NCBI RefSeq assembly: GCF_000696095.1
Contig: NZ_BAYX01000004.1
Location: 248,001-312,000, forward strand
Origin: Rhizobium rhizogenes NBRC 13257
GTDB lineage: Bacteria > Pseudomonadota > Alphaproteobacteria > Rhizobiales > Rhizobiaceae
DNA length: 64,000 nt
Direction: 5' to 3'
The position numbers and the translations under genes were made by a program. Position 1 is the first letter of the stretch; the number at the start of each line of letters is the position of its first letter. The notes beneath the pieces were generated by a model, which saw only the letters and a list, made by a program, of their open reading frames with translations, had not been told where the DNA came from and did not search any database. Shown in pieces: positions 17,531 through 27,053 of this stretch.

Positions 17531-18415
17531 ATGTCGCGTGACAACGAGAAACCGACCGCCATGCAAGTCACGCTCGCGACGCTGGATCTGGAAACGATCG
17601 AGATGAACCTGTTTCGCGGCAACAGCCCGCAGGTCGGCTGGCAGCGCGTCTTCGGTGGCCAGGTCATCGGTCAGGCGCTGATGGCGGCACAGCGGACGGT
17701 GGCGGAAGACCGGTTTGCCCATTCCCTGCACGCCTATTTCATGCTTCCCGGCGACCCGAGCGTCCCGATCGTCTATCAGGTCGACCGGCTACGCGACGGT
17801 TCGAGCTTCAACACCCGCCGGGTGCTGGCGATCCAGCACGGCAAGGCGATCTTCGCGCTGACGGCCTCCTTCCAGATCGACGAGCCCGGTTTCGAGCATC
17901 AGAGCGAAATGCCGAAGGTGCCGGCTCCTGAGGAGTTGATGGACGAGCAGCAGATCAAGGAGCGCTTTATCGCCAATGCGCCGGAGGCTGTGCGCCGTTA
18001 TTGGGAGCGCAAGCGCGCCATTGAAATCCGGCCTGTCTCCATCGAGGATTACTTTTCCCGTTCGCGGCCCAGCCAGCGGCAAGATATCTGGGTGCGCCTG
18101 ACGGGGCCGGTGCCGGATGATCGGCTCTACCAGAATGCGGTGCTCGCCTATCTCTCGGACATGACGCTGCTCGATGCGGCACTGCATGTGCATGGAACCT
18201 CGGTCTTCGATCCGCGCCTGCAGGTTGCGAGCCTCGACCATGCCATGTGGTTTCACCACCCATGCAAGCTCGACGACTGGTTGCTTTACAGCCAGGACAG
18301 CCCAAGCGCTTCAGGCGCGCGCGGTTTCACCCGCGGCAGTCTTTTTACGCGGGATGGTGTCCTGATTGCGTCGGTGGCGCAGGAGGGGCTGATTCGTAAA
18401 AAGGCAAATGATTAA
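17531..18415 (+). CDS. tesB: Acyl-CoA thioesterase II
   Basis: This is a double-hotdog thioesterase of 294 residues that hydrolyses acyl-CoA to free fatty acid and CoA. Seen are FGGQVIGQALMAAQRTV near residues 40-56, the Asp-containing LDHAMWFH in the second hotdog and the terminal SLFTRDGVLIASVAQEGLIR. The start at 17531 lies 10 bases after GGAG; ATG 17561 would also precede the domain. A strong hairpin begins inside its stop codon. The sequence gives no clue to special regulation. Confidence 0.92.
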   Translation: MSRDNEKPTAMQVTLATLDLETIEMNLFRGNSPQVGWQRVFGGQVIGQALMAAQRTVAEDRFAHSLHAYFMLPGDPSVPIVYQVDRLRDGSSFNTRRVLAIQHGKAIFALTASFQIDEPGFEHQSEMPKVPAPEELMDEQQIKERFIANAPEAVRRYWERKRAIEIRPVSIEDYFSRSRPSQRQDIWVRLTGPVPDDRLYQNAVLAYLSDMTLLDAALHVHGTSVFDPRLQVASLDHAMWFHHPCKLDDWLLYSQDSPSASGARGFTRGSLFTRDGVLIASVAQEGLIRKKAND

Positions 18416-18449
18416 ATAAAGTGCAATTTTTTAAATTTGCACTTTATTT
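18414..18449 (+). terminator. Bidirectional-type terminator after tesB
   Basis: A perfect 13-base inverted repeat (AAATAAAGTGCAA with TTGCACTTTATTT, ten-base loop) starts at the tesB stop codon. Flanking A and T tracts make it work in either direction. It insulates tesB from the nitrogen-regulated glnK promoter. Confidence 0.8.
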
Positions 18450-18524
18450 GTGCGGCAACTGCGCCGCGAATTGCCGCTTTATTGGGTTCTTAAAGTAATT
18501 CCCTTATATTTCAATTGGTTATAA

Positions 18525-18980
<456 letters not shown>

Positions 18981-19008
18981 GACACGGCCGATCAGGGAGT
19001 TATTTGCA

Positions 19009-20370
19009 ATGACGTTTTCCAAGCTTTCCTCCACTCTGGCACGGGTGGGTACGCTTTCTGCGGCCATGCTCGCGCCGGCGATCGCCTTTGCGCAGGATGC
19101 TACAGCCACTGCTGCCGCCGCTGCCGCGCCGGTTCCGGACAAGGGCGACACCGCCTTCATGTTCATCTCCACCATTCTCGTCCTCTTCATGCTGGTGCCG
19201 GGTCTGGCCCTTTTCTATGGCGGCCTCGTGCGTGCCAAGAACATGCTGTCCGTGCTGATGCAGTGCACGATGATCGGTGCGGTCGTCATGCTTCTTTGGG
19301 TCTTCTACGGTTATTCCTTCGCCTTCGGCGGCGGCACGAGCCCGTATTGGGGCGGCACCGCGAAGATGTTCCTGTCCGGCGTTTCGACGTCGACGACGGC
19401 GGCTACCTTCTCGAAGGGCGTCGTCATTCCGGAATTCATCTTCATGCTGTTCCAGATGACCTTCGCAGCCATCACGCCTGCCCTGATCATCGGTGCCTTT
19501 GCTGAGCGCATCAAGTTCGGCGCTGCCGTTCTCTTCTGCGCGCTCTGGGCAACCTTCGTCTACTTCCCGATCGCTCACATGGTCTGGGATTCGAATGGCT
19601 TCCTCTTCAAGATGGGCGCGCTTGATTTCGCAGGCGGCACGGTCGTTCACATCAATGCCGGTATCGCCGGTATCGTGGGTGCCCTCATGGTCGGCAAGCG
19701 CGTCGGCTTCGGCAAGGACATGATGGCTCCGCACTCCATGACGCTGACCATGGTCGGTGCTTCCATGCTCTGGGTCGGTTGGTTCGGCTTCAATGCCGGT
19801 TCGAACCTCGAAGCTTCCGGCGGCGCGATGCTCGCTACCGTCAACACCTTCGTCGCGACGGCAGCGGCCATCATCTCCTGGTCGATTGTTGAAACCTTCA
19901 CCCGCGGTAAGGCCTCCATGCTCGGCGGCGCTTCCGGCATGGTTGCCGGCCTCGTTGCCGTTACACCGGCTGCCGGCATCGTCGGCCCGATGGGCGCGAT
20001 TGCCCTCGGTCTCATCGTTTCCCCGCTGTGCTACTTCTTCGTCTCCGTGGTGAAGAACAAGTTCGGCTACGACGATACGGCTGACGTCTTTGGCGTACAC
20101 TGCGTCGGTGGTATCTTCGGTGCTCTCGCGACCGGCATTTTCGCCAGTGCATCGCTCGGCGGCGTCGGCTATGCCGAAGGCGTCACCATGGGCAGCCAGC
20201 TCACCGTTCAGGCCACTGCCGTCATCACCACGATCCTGTGGTGCGGTATCGGCTCGGCCATCCTCTACAAGGTCGTTGACGTTATCATCGGCCTGCGTGT
20301 CGCGCCGGAAGCCGAACGCGAAGGCCTCGACCTCGCGTCCCACGGCGAAGCTGCCTACCACAATTCCTAA
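19009..20370 (+). CDS. amtB: Ammonium transporter AmtB
   Basis: This trimeric inner-membrane ammonium channel has 453 residues. A cleavable signal sequence ends AIAFAQ (about residue 25), followed by an Ala-rich spacer and 11 predicted helices. Family markers are the first-helix segment DTAFMFISTILVLFMLVPG, the signature around FAGGTVVHINAGIAG, which carries the first pore His, and FGVHCVGGIFGALATGIFA, which carries the second. It is co-transcribed with glnK and inhibited by it. Two hairpins follow. Confidence 0.96.
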   Translation: MTFSKLSSTLARVGTLSAAMLAPAIAFAQDATATAAAAAAPVPDKGDTAFMFISTILVLFMLVPGLALFYGGLVRAKNMLSVLMQCTMIGAVVMLLWVFYGYSFAFGGGTSPYWGGTAKMFLSGVSTSTTAATFSKGVVIPEFIFMLFQMTFAAITPALIIGAFAERIKFGAAVLFCALWATFVYFPIAHMVWDSNGFLFKMGALDFAGGTVVHINAGIAGIVGALMVGKRVGFGKDMMAPHSMTLTMVGASMLWVGWFGFNAGSNLEASGGAMLATVNTFVATAAAIISWSIVETFTRGKASMLGGASGMVAGLVAVTPAAGIVGPMGAIALGLIVSPLCYFFVSVVKNKFGYDDTADVFGVHCVGGIFGALATGIFASASLGGVGYAEGVTMGSQLTVQATAVITTILWCGIGSAILYKVVDVIIGLRVAPEAEREGLDLASHGEAAYHNS

Positions 20371-20380
20371 TCACAAGCTT

Positions 20381-20412
20381 GCGGCGCCGGGGCAACGTTT
20401 CCCCGGCGCCGC
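20381..20412 (+). other. Perfect GC-rich stem-loop after amtB
   Basis: GCGGCGCCGGGG and CCCCGGCGCCGC pair fully over 12 bases around an 8-base loop. There is no T run, so it is more likely an mRNA-stabilising or processing structure than a terminator. A true terminator follows about 45 bases later. Confidence 0.7.
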
Positions 20413-20457
20413 TGAACATCCCGTCGCGGCCTATTTCATCAAAAGTAAGCCGCTCTT

Positions 20458-20485
20458 GGCCCGGACCTTGGTTCGGGCCTTTTTT
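20458..20485 (+). terminator. Intrinsic terminator of glnK-amtB
   Basis: GGCCCGGACC pairs with GGTTCGGGCC (one G-T wobble) around a two-base apex and is followed directly by six T. This ends the nitrogen operon before ftsK. Confidence 0.88.
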
Positions 20486-20655
20486 GTGCCGGTCAGCCTG
20501 TTGGCCAAACAGCCATAAATTCGTTGATAGGCCCGCCACCGCCTGCATGGTTAATATGCCATTAACCCTCCTCTGATTAGGTAGAGGTGACGTACTGGGT
20601 GAGTGGGCATGACGCCGATTCGCGCGTGCCTTCGACAACGAACGGGCTGGATATC

Positions 20656-23325
20656 ATGGGCAGAAGCAATTCGGCAGCGCTGGGCGGTCCCCCCGACCGT
20701 TTCTCGCTTTCGGGAGTGGTTTGGCGGCAGGTGAGGGGCCTCATCGGCTTCGCGCTGCTGTTCCTGCTGGCGCTCGCGGTCGCTGCCCTGGCGACCTGGA
20801 ACGTTATGGACCCCAGCTATTCCTACGCCACGAGCAATGCGCCGACGAACATACTGGGCTTTCCGGGCGCTGCCTTCGCTGACATCCTGATGCAGGCGCT
20901 CGGCCTTGCCTGCATCGTCGTGCTGCTGCCCATCGTCGCCTGGGCTTTCGCGCTGATTTCCAACCGCAAGATCCATCGCCTGCCGGCCCGTCTCGGTGCC
21001 TGGGTCGGCGGCTCCATCGTTGCTGCCGGTTCCATCGCCTGTTTCCCCGCTCCTCCAACCTGGCCGATCCCGAACGGTATCGGCGGCGTCATCGGCGATA
21101 TCCTCCTGCGTTTTCCAGCGCTTTTCATCGGCACCTATCCGAGCGGCGTCTTTGCTACCGTCTTCGGTACCGTCCTTGCCATCCCCGCTGCCTGGCTCAT
21201 GCTGTTTGCTGCCGGCCTGGTCGGACGCAGCCTGCCGGAAGACGAGGAGAATGAAGAGGACTACGAGGAAACGCAGAGCCGCGCCCGCAGCGTTGGCGAT
21301 GACGACGAGGATGACGACCGAGGCGGTTTCATGGCCTTCGGCGCGCTCATGCATTCCTGGTACAATGCGCAGGCCCGTCTTCGGCGCCTGTTCGGCATGG
21401 GTCCGCGCAAGCGTCGCGATCATGCCTTCGATGCACCCTACGACTTCAACGATGACGAATTCGGCACGCTGAACGAGCCGGCGCGCGCCAAGGCGCCGGT
21501 TGTCCGGGGCGAGCGCGTCGAGCCGTCGCTGGATGGCCCGGCCCAGCGCCGCGTGGTGTCTCCTCCGTCGATCAGTATGGGCGACGACGAAGACGAGGAT
21601 GATGATGATGCATCCTACGAACGCGAGCCGCGGCGTCCGGCCGGCATCCTGCCGGATGACGAGGAAGACGAATGGGCATTGCGCCCGGCTTCATCGAAAG
21701 CCTCCGGCGCTCCGGCCAGCCCGCGCGTCATTCCCGCTGCTCCGCGGCCGAAGCCCGGCGCGCGTGCCGAGCGCGAGGCGCAGACCTCCTTCATCCGCTC
21801 CTACGGCTTCCAGCTTCCGGCCGTGCACCTGCTTGCCGAGCCGAAGACCATCGTGCGGGATGCGACGCTGTCTTCCGACGCGCTGGAGCAGAATGCCCGC
21901 ATGCTGGAAGGCGTGCTCGAGGACTTCGGCGTCAAGGGCGAGATCATCCATGTCCGCCCCGGCCCGGTGGTAACGCTCTACGAACTGGAGCCGGCACCTG
22001 GCATCAAATCCTCACGTGTCATCGGTCTTGCCGATGATATTGCCCGTTCGATGAGCGCGATTGCCGCCCGCGTCGCCGTCGTGCCCGGCCGCAATGCCAT
22101 CGGCATCGAACTGCCGAATTCCACGCGCGAAACCGTCTATCTGCGCGAGCTCGTCGCCAGCCGCGATTTTGAAAGCTCTAAGGCCAAGCTTGCGATGGCG
22201 CTCGGCAAGACCATCGGCGGCGAGCCCGTCATCGCCGATCTCGCCAAGATGCCGCATCTGCTGGTCGCCGGCACCACCGGCTCGGGCAAGTCCGTTGCCA
22301 TCAACACGATGATCCTGTCGCTGCTCTACCGGCTGACGCCGGAACAGTGCCGCCTGATCATGATCGACCCGAAGATGCTGGAACTTTCCGTCTATGACGG
22401 CATTCCGCATTTGCTCTCTCCCGTCGTCACCGATCCGAAGAAGGCCGTCGTCGCGCTGAAATGGACCGTCCGTGAGATGGAAGAGCGCTACAAGAAGATG
22501 TCGAAGATCGGCGTGCGCAACATCGACGGCTTCAATACCCGCGTCGAGCAAGCCGTTGCCAAGGGCGAAGCGATCAGCCGTACCGTGCAGACCGGTTTCG
22601 ACCGGCAGACCGGCGAGGCGATCTACGAGACCGAGGAATTCGATCTGAAGCCCATGCCCTATATCGTCGTCATCATCGACGAAATGGCCGACCTGATGAT
22701 GGTCGCCGGCAAGGATATCGAAGGCGCGGTGCAGCGCCTGGCGCAGATGGCCCGGGCCGCCGGCATCCATGTGATCATGGCAACCCAGCGTCCGTCCGTC
22801 GACGTCATCACCGGCACAATCAAGGCGAACTTCCCGACGCGTATTTCCTTCCAGGTGACGTCGAAGATCGACAGCCGCACGATCCTCGGCGAACAGGGCG
22901 CCGAACAGCTCCTCGGCATGGGCGACATGCTCTATATGGCAGGCGGCGGGCGTATTCAGCGCGTCCACGGCCCGTTCGTTGCCGATGGCGAGGTCGAGGA
23001 CATCGTCTCCTATCTGAAGACGCAAGGCTCGCCGCAATATCTCGACGCGATCACCGCCGACGATGAGGATGATGAGGATGGTCACGGCCCGGCGGGCACG
23101 GCCAATCTTGCCGATTTGGACGACCCTTACGATCAGGCGGTGGCGATCGTTCTCAGCGACGGCAAGGCCTCGACCTCCTACATCCAGCGGCGTCTTGGCA
23201 TTGGCTATAACCGTGCCGCCTCGCTGATCGAGCGCATGGAGGAAGAAGGCGTGATCGGCCCGGCCAACCATGCCGGCAAGCGCGAAATTCTCGTTCCTAC
23301 CAAGGCGGATATTCTGGATCGCTGA
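20656..23325 (+). CDS. ftsK: DNA translocase FtsK
   Basis: This cell-division protein of 889 residues pumps chromosome ends apart at the septum and activates XerCD at dif. It has four N-terminal membrane helices (to about residue 190), an acidic low-complexity linker with runs of Asp/Glu (about 195-370), and the RecA-like motor with Walker [15 protein letters not shown] and Walker [16 protein letters not shown]. The C-terminal winged-helix gamma domain reads [18 protein letters not shown]. The start at ATG 20656 begins the usual rhizobial N-terminus; the open frame reaches back to a GTG at 20587, less likely. Confidence 0.95.
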   Translation: MGRSNSAALGGPPDRFSLSGVVWRQVRGLIGFALLFLLALAVAALATWNVMDPSYSYATSNAPTNILGFPGAAFADILMQALGLACIVVLLPIVAWAFALISNRKIHRLPARLGAWVGGSIVAAGSIACFPAPPTWPIPNGIGGVIGDILLRFPALFIGTYPSGVFATVFGTVLAIPAAWLMLFAAGLVGRSLPEDEENEEDYEETQSRARSVGDDDEDDDRGGFMAFGALMHSWYNAQARLRRLFGMGPRKRRDHAFDAPYDFNDDEFGTLNEPARAKAPVVRGERVEPSLDGPAQRRVVSPPSISMGDDEDEDDDDASYEREPRRPAGILPDDEEDEWALRPASSKASGAPASPRVIPAAPRPKPGARAEREAQTSFIRSYGFQLPAVHLLAEPKTIVRDATLSSDALEQNARMLEGVLEDFGVKGEIIHVRPGPVVTLYELEPAPGIKSSRVIGLADDIARSMSAIAARVAVVPGRNAIGIELPNSTRETVYLRELVASRDFESSKAKLAMALGKTIGGEPVIADLAKMPHLLVAGTTGSGKSVAINTMILSLLYRLTPEQCRLIMIDPKMLELSVYDGIPHLLSPVVTDPKKAVVALKWTVREMEERYKKMSKIGVRNIDGFNTRVEQAVAKGEAISRTVQTGFDRQTGEAIYETEEFDLKPMPYIVVIIDEMADLMMVAGKDIEGAVQRLAQMARAAGIHVIMATQRPSVDVITGTIKANFPTRISFQVTSKIDSRTILGEQGAEQLLGMGDMLYMAGGGRIQRVHGPFVADGEVEDIVSYLKTQGSPQYLDAITADDEDDEDGHGPAGTANLADLDDPYDQAVAIVLSDGKASTSYIQRRLGIGYNRAASLIERMEEEGVIGPANHAGKREILVPTKADILDR

Positions 23326-23462
23326 GGCCACGGGCCCCTTTCGCGTCGTATATCCCGGCTATGTTCAGGGAAATTTGATCGCGGCCCACAACCGGACATG
23401 GGCCGCCGCGCCATGAAGACGCCGATTTTGCGCGCCATGGACAAAGCATGAAGGAGAATTCG

Positions 23463-24113
23463 ATGACAAAGTTTGATGCGCAGCCGTCCAACCGACTTTC
23501 CATGACCCGCCGGCATTTCCTCGGCGCCGTGGTCGCGGTCGGTGCGGCAGGCGCTCTGCCCGTTTCGGCCTTGGCGCAGGCGCAGGCCGCATCCCTCAAT
23601 CCCAGCGTAGCGCAGCAGATCGCCGATCATTTCTCGTCGATCAAGACCATGAAGGGCGGCTTCCTGCAGATCGGACCGCGCGGCGACCAGGTGAGCGGCA
23701 GCTTTTTCATCCAGCGTCCCGGCAAGATGCGCTTCAACTACGATCCGCCGTCGCGCATGCGCGTCATCTGTGACGGCAACAACGTCCAGGTCATTAACGA
23801 CCAGACGCGGACGAAGAACATGTATCAGCTGTCAAAGACGCCGCTGAGCCTGCTGCTTGCCAACAAGATCGATCTTTCCGCCGATATGGTGCGCGGTGTC
23901 GACGCGCAGCCGGACCTCACCAAGATTACGCTCGGCAACCGCACCGTCTTCGGCGATTCCACCATCGCTATGATCTTCGATTCCAAGACCTACGACCTGC
24001 GCCAGTGGACGGTGATCGACCCGCAGGGCAAGACCACCGACGTCATCATCAACAATGTGAAGACCAATGTCTCCTTCGACGACAGTGTCTTCCGCATCGA
24101 CTATACGCGCTGA
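23463..24113 (+). CDS. lolA: LolA-like outer-membrane lipoprotein carrier
   Basis: This periplasmic carrier takes lipoproteins from LolCDE to the outer membrane; 216 residues. The N-terminal SMTRRHFLGAVVAVG is a twin-arginine (S-x-T-R-R-x-F-L) signal followed by a hydrophobic core and an ALAQA cleavage site, so export by Tat is likely, unlike the Sec signal of E. coli LolA. The mature part has SIKTMKGGFLQIGPRG, FFIQRPGKMRFNYDPP and the end KTNVSFDDSVFRIDY, typical of the alphaproteobacterial family. The ATG at 23463 follows AAGGAG; the upstream ATG at 23448 lacks a site. It sits between ftsK and xthA. Confidence 0.85.
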   Translation: MTKFDAQPSNRLSMTRRHFLGAVVAVGAAGALPVSALAQAQAASLNPSVAQQIADHFSSIKTMKGGFLQIGPRGDQVSGSFFIQRPGKMRFNYDPPSRMRVICDGNNVQVINDQTRTKNMYQLSKTPLSLLLANKIDLSADMVRGVDAQPDLTKITLGNRTVFGDSTIAMIFDSKTYDLRQWTVIDPQGKTTDVIINNVKTNVSFDDSVFRIDYTR

Positions 24114-24137
24114 TCGCTGTCTCCGTCCCTGGCAATA

Positions 24138-24163
24138 GAGGAAGCGCCGAATGGCGCTTTCCT
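24138..24163 (+). terminator. Hairpin after lolA
   Basis: GGAAGCGCC, GAAT and GGCGCTTTCC form a stem with one bulged base, followed by TTTCG. It is a probable terminator between lolA and the exonuclease gene. Confidence 0.55.
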
Positions 24164-24216
24164 TTCGCTCAAAGCCGGTCTAAAGCCTTATCCTGCTTAG
24201 AGGAAAGGGCTTGGGT

Positions 24217-25020
24217 ATGGGATTTTCGATAGCGACCTGGAACATCAACTCGGTGCGGTTGCGCATGCCGATCGTCGAGCAATTCCTGATGCAGTCCCGG
24301 CCCGATATTCTCTGCCTGCAGGAGACCAAGGTTCCGAACGAGCTCTTCCCCTATGCGCCGCTGAGAGCGCTCGGCTATGAGCACATCATCATTCATGGTC
24401 AGAAGGGCTATCATGGCGTCGCTATCGCCTCGCGTTTTCCGCTGACCGAGGATCATCGGCAGGATTATTGCAATGTCGGCGACAGCCGGCATATCTCGGC
24501 GATCTTCGAGCGCGGAGGCCGGCGCATCCGGGTGCATAATTTCTACGTTCCGGCCGGCGGCGACGAGCCCGACCGGACGATCAATCCGAAGTTCGGCCAC
24601 AAGCTCGACTTCATCGAGGAGATGAAGCACCTGCATGCCAATGCCGAGCAGAACACCTCCGCCATCCTCGTCGGCGACCTCAACATCGCGCCGCTCGAAC
24701 ACGACGTCTGGTCGCACAAGCAGTTGCTGAAGATCGTCAGCCACACACCGATCGAAACCGATGGCCTGCTTGAGGTCATGAAGCGCGGCGCCTGGCTTGA
24801 TCTGATGCGCCAGCATGTGCCGGCGAACGAGAAGCTCTATACGTGGTGGAGCTACCGCGCCAAGGATTGGGAAGCAGCCGACCGCGGCCGGCGTCTCGAC
24901 CACATCTGGTCGTCATCCGACCTCGGGCCGCTCTTGCAGCGCATCGATATCCTGAAGGCTGCGCGCGGCTGGGATCGCCCGTCCGACCATGTGCCGGTGA
25001 CTGCGCATTTCAATCTTTGA
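24217..25020 (+). CDS. xthA: Exodeoxyribonuclease III
   Basis: This AP endonuclease/3'-exonuclease of base-excision repair has 267 residues. Catalytic blocks of the EEP fold are ATWNINSVRLR (Asn at the N-terminus), CLQETKV with the metal-binding Glu, VGDLNIAP with Asp and Asn, RLDHIWSS and the terminal SDHVPV with the catalytic Asp-His pair. A GGTATG start context with AGGAAAGGG upstream sets ATG 24217. It ends at a hairpin shared with the convergent cyclic-nucleotide-binding gene. Confidence 0.93.
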   Translation: MGFSIATWNINSVRLRMPIVEQFLMQSRPDILCLQETKVPNELFPYAPLRALGYEHIIIHGQKGYHGVAIASRFPLTEDHRQDYCNVGDSRHISAIFERGGRRIRVHNFYVPAGGDEPDRTINPKFGHKLDFIEEMKHLHANAEQNTSAILVGDLNIAPLEHDVWSHKQLLKIVSHTPIETDGLLEVMKRGAWLDLMRQHVPANEKLYTWWSYRAKDWEAADRGRRLDHIWSSSDLGPLLQRIDILKAARGWDRPSDHVPVTAHFNL

Positions 25021-25036
25021 GAATGAATCCGCAAAG

Positions 25037-25056
25037 CCGGACCCGTTTGGGTCCGG
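25037..25056. terminator. Hairpin between convergent genes
   Basis: CCGGACCC, GTTT, GGGTCCGG is a perfect eight-base stem filling the gap between the xthA stop and the stop of the minus-strand gene. Neither side has a long T tract (CTTTGC on the minus strand), so it is a moderate terminator at best. Confidence 0.5.
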
Positions 25057-25512
25057 TCAGGAAAACCTGCCAAGCAGCGCTGCCGTCTGTCTCGCGAGTG
25101 CGGCAAAGTTTTCGCGGATGCGATTCTGGATCAGCAGGCCGGCGTCGGGATATTCCTCGATCAGCCGGTGAAACAGCGCCCGCGTGATACGCATGACATC
25201 GGATTCCTCCAGCGCCACGGCCGTGTATTTGCGCTCCACCAGGGTGACCAGTGCCAATTCGGAGAGCATGGTGCCGGCCTGCACCGTGGCTTCGACGTTC
25301 GACTGTCCGGCAGCATCTACGGTGGTGAGCTCGAAGCTGCCGTTGGCGACGACATAGGCGCATTCGGCCGGCGATTTTTCCCGGAACAGCGTCTGGCCCG
25401 GCGAGACATGGCGACGGTCGGCGCCGAAGGCGATCAGCCGCAACGGCTCTTCGCCCATGCCGTGGAACAGCGGCAGTTGCGACAGCAGGCGGATATCGTC
25501 GGTCAGCGCCAT
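25057..25512 (-). CDS. Cyclic nucleotide-binding domain protein
   Basis: This 151-residue protein consists of a single cNMP-binding (Crp-type) beta-roll (about residues 10-125) and a helical tail, with no DNA-binding domain. Seen are LPLFHGMGEEPLRLIAFGAD, GQTLFREKSPAECAYVV and a roll ending GTMLSELALV. The phosphate-binding cassette normally FGExAL(L)xxxpR is altered (SELALVTLVERKY keeps an Arg), so ligand binding is uncertain. It lies 9 bases after the response-regulator gene on the same strand and may act with it. Confidence 0.8.
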   Translation of the reverse strand: MALTDDIRLLSQLPLFHGMGEEPLRLIAFGADRRHVSPGQTLFREKSPAECAYVVANGSFELTTVDAAGQSNVEATVQAGTMLSELALVTLVERKYTAVALEESDVMRITRALFHRLIEEYPDAGLLIQNRIRENFAALARQTAALLGRFS

Positions 25513-25521
25513 ATTGAATGC

Positions 25522-26205
25522 CTATGGAATGATCTTGTAGCCGCCGTTTTCCGTTACCAGAATTTCGGCGTTGGAAGGATCGCGCTCGATCTTCTGGCGC
25601 AGGCGATAGACATGGGTTTCGAGCGTATGGGTGGTGACGCCGGAATTGTAGCCCCAGACCTCTTCGAGAAGGATATCGCGGGTCACGACCTTCTGGTCGG
25701 CGCGGTAAAGATAGCGGATGATCGCCGCTTCCTTTTCCGTCAGGCGGATCTTCTGGCCGTCTTCTGTGGTCAGCAGCTTCTGGCTCGGCTTGAAGAGATA
25801 GCGGCCGACGGTGAAGGTCGCGTCTTCGCTCTGCTCGTGCTGGCGAAGCTGCGCGCGGATGCGGGCGAGCAGCACGGCGAAGCGGAACGGCTTGGTGACA
25901 TAATCGTTGGCGCCGGCTTCGAGGCCGAGGATGGTGTCGGAATCGGTGTCATGGCCGGTGAGCATGATGATCGGCGACTTGAAGCCGTTCTTGCGCAGCA
26001 GCTTCACGGCTTCGCGGCCATCCATATCGGGTAGGCCGACATCCATGATCAGGAGATCGACGGGGGCGGCGCGTGCGGTCTGCACGCCCTTGCCGGCGTT
26101 TACTTCCTGCAGAACCGTGAATTCCTCATATAGCGACAATTGCTCGACCAACATTTCGCGCAGGTCGTTATCATCATCCACCAGTAGAATGGTGCGTGCG
26201 GTCAT
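25522..26205 (-). CDS. OmpR-family response regulator
   Basis: This is a two-component regulator of 227 residues. The receiver domain (about 1-120) shows the acidic pair LLVDDDNDLR, the phosphorylatable Asp in DLLIMDVGLPDMDG, the Thr in IIMLTGHD and the Lys in NDYVTKPF. The winged-helix domain ends with VTTHTLETHVYRLRQKIE and NGGYKIIP. The ATG at 26205 is chosen because the receiver begins there; upstream sequence is unrelated. No histidine kinase gene is adjacent. It may correspond to the essential envelope regulator CenR of alphaproteobacteria, but that is recall and unproven here. It is co-directional with the cyclic-nucleotide-binding gene. Confidence 0.9.
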   Translation of the reverse strand: MTARTILLVDDDNDLREMLVEQLSLYEEFTVLQEVNAGKGVQTARAAPVDLLIMDVGLPDMDGREAVKLLRKNGFKSPIIMLTGHDTDSDTILGLEAGANDYVTKPFRFAVLLARIRAQLRQHEQSEDATFTVGRYLFKPSQKLLTTEDGQKIRLTEKEAAIIRYLYRADQKVVTRDILLEEVWGYNSGVTTHTLETHVYRLRQKIERDPSNAEILVTENGGYKIIP

Positions 26206-26353
26206 GCCGTTCCGGTCCTCGTTCGTTTGCCTCCTAAGTCCTACGCCAAATTGCGTTTTTAGCAAGTCGGGAGGCGGCTCAGGCTTGGTCGTCCAGTTGA
26301 AACTGCTATGATTTCAAATCAAATCACGTGCAAAGCAAAAACATGTGAGAAAA

Positions 26354-26902
26354 ATGGAAAAAACAAGGGTAGGCGGTAATCGAGCCGCTTCCACAATCAC
26401 CGTGCGTCCTGCGCCGGGAAAGCCGACGCGGGCGCTGGTGCAGCTTGGGCCGTTGACGGTGCCCGCGGCGATCGGCCGTTCCGGGCGCAGCGTGCTGAAG
26501 TGCGAGGGGGACGGGGCGACGCCGATTGCCGCCATGAAACTGCTTCATGGCTTTACGCGGGGCGATCATGTCCGCTTCCTGCGCACCCCTTTGCCGATGC
26601 GGCGGATCCGCGAGGACATGTTCTGGTGCGACCAGCCGGAGGACGCCAATTACAACAGGCTCGTCAAGGCCCCATTCAAGCCGAGCCATGAGGAGATGCG
26701 GCGGCGCGACGGGCTCTATGATATCTGCCTGGTGCTCGACTGGAACATAGGCTCGCGCCGGCGTAACCGGGGCTCCGCCATCTTCTTCCATCTGATCAAG
26801 CCCGGCTACGAGCCGACCGCCGGCTGTATCGCCGTCAGTCTCAGGGACATGCAGCGCATTATCGGTTTCTTAAGGAAGGGCACGACAGTTCGCGTCCTTT
26901 GA
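26354..26902 (+). CDS. L,D-transpeptidase family (YkuD-like) protein
   Basis: The 182-residue product carries the YkuD-type catalytic pattern: the His in IFFHLIKPGYEPTAGCIAVS (about residues 145-164), with Cys in T-A-G-C-I-A in place of the common S-x-G-C-x-R. The usual Arg after the Cys is absent. Family members make 3-3 peptidoglycan cross-links or attach outer-membrane proteins to the wall. No signal peptide or LysM domain is visible, which is unusual for a periplasmic enzyme and leaves its location open. It is divergent from the response-regulator gene. Confidence 0.75.
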   Translation: MEKTRVGGNRAASTITVRPAPGKPTRALVQLGPLTVPAAIGRSGRSVLKCEGDGATPIAAMKLLHGFTRGDHVRFLRTPLPMRRIREDMFWCDQPEDANYNRLVKAPFKPSHEEMRRRDGLYDICLVLDWNIGSRRRNRGSAIFFHLIKPGYEPTAGCIAVSLRDMQRIIGFLRKGTTVRVL

Positions 26903-27053
26903 CGGCCATGCCGGGGTGATAATCGGGCGGCCCTGCCTTATATAGGTTTTCGGAGGGCGCATCGGTTGCGGTGCGCGGGGAAATCCCAGGCTTGTCGTTC
27001 GAGTTCGTTCGCGCCTTCACTCCATCCACGCCCAATTCATTTGGAGAGATATT

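Noticed and set aside
19000..20361. 453-codon open frame antisense to amtB
   Set aside because: It covers exactly the amtB coding region and translates to low-complexity acidic sequence; amtB has full family motifs.
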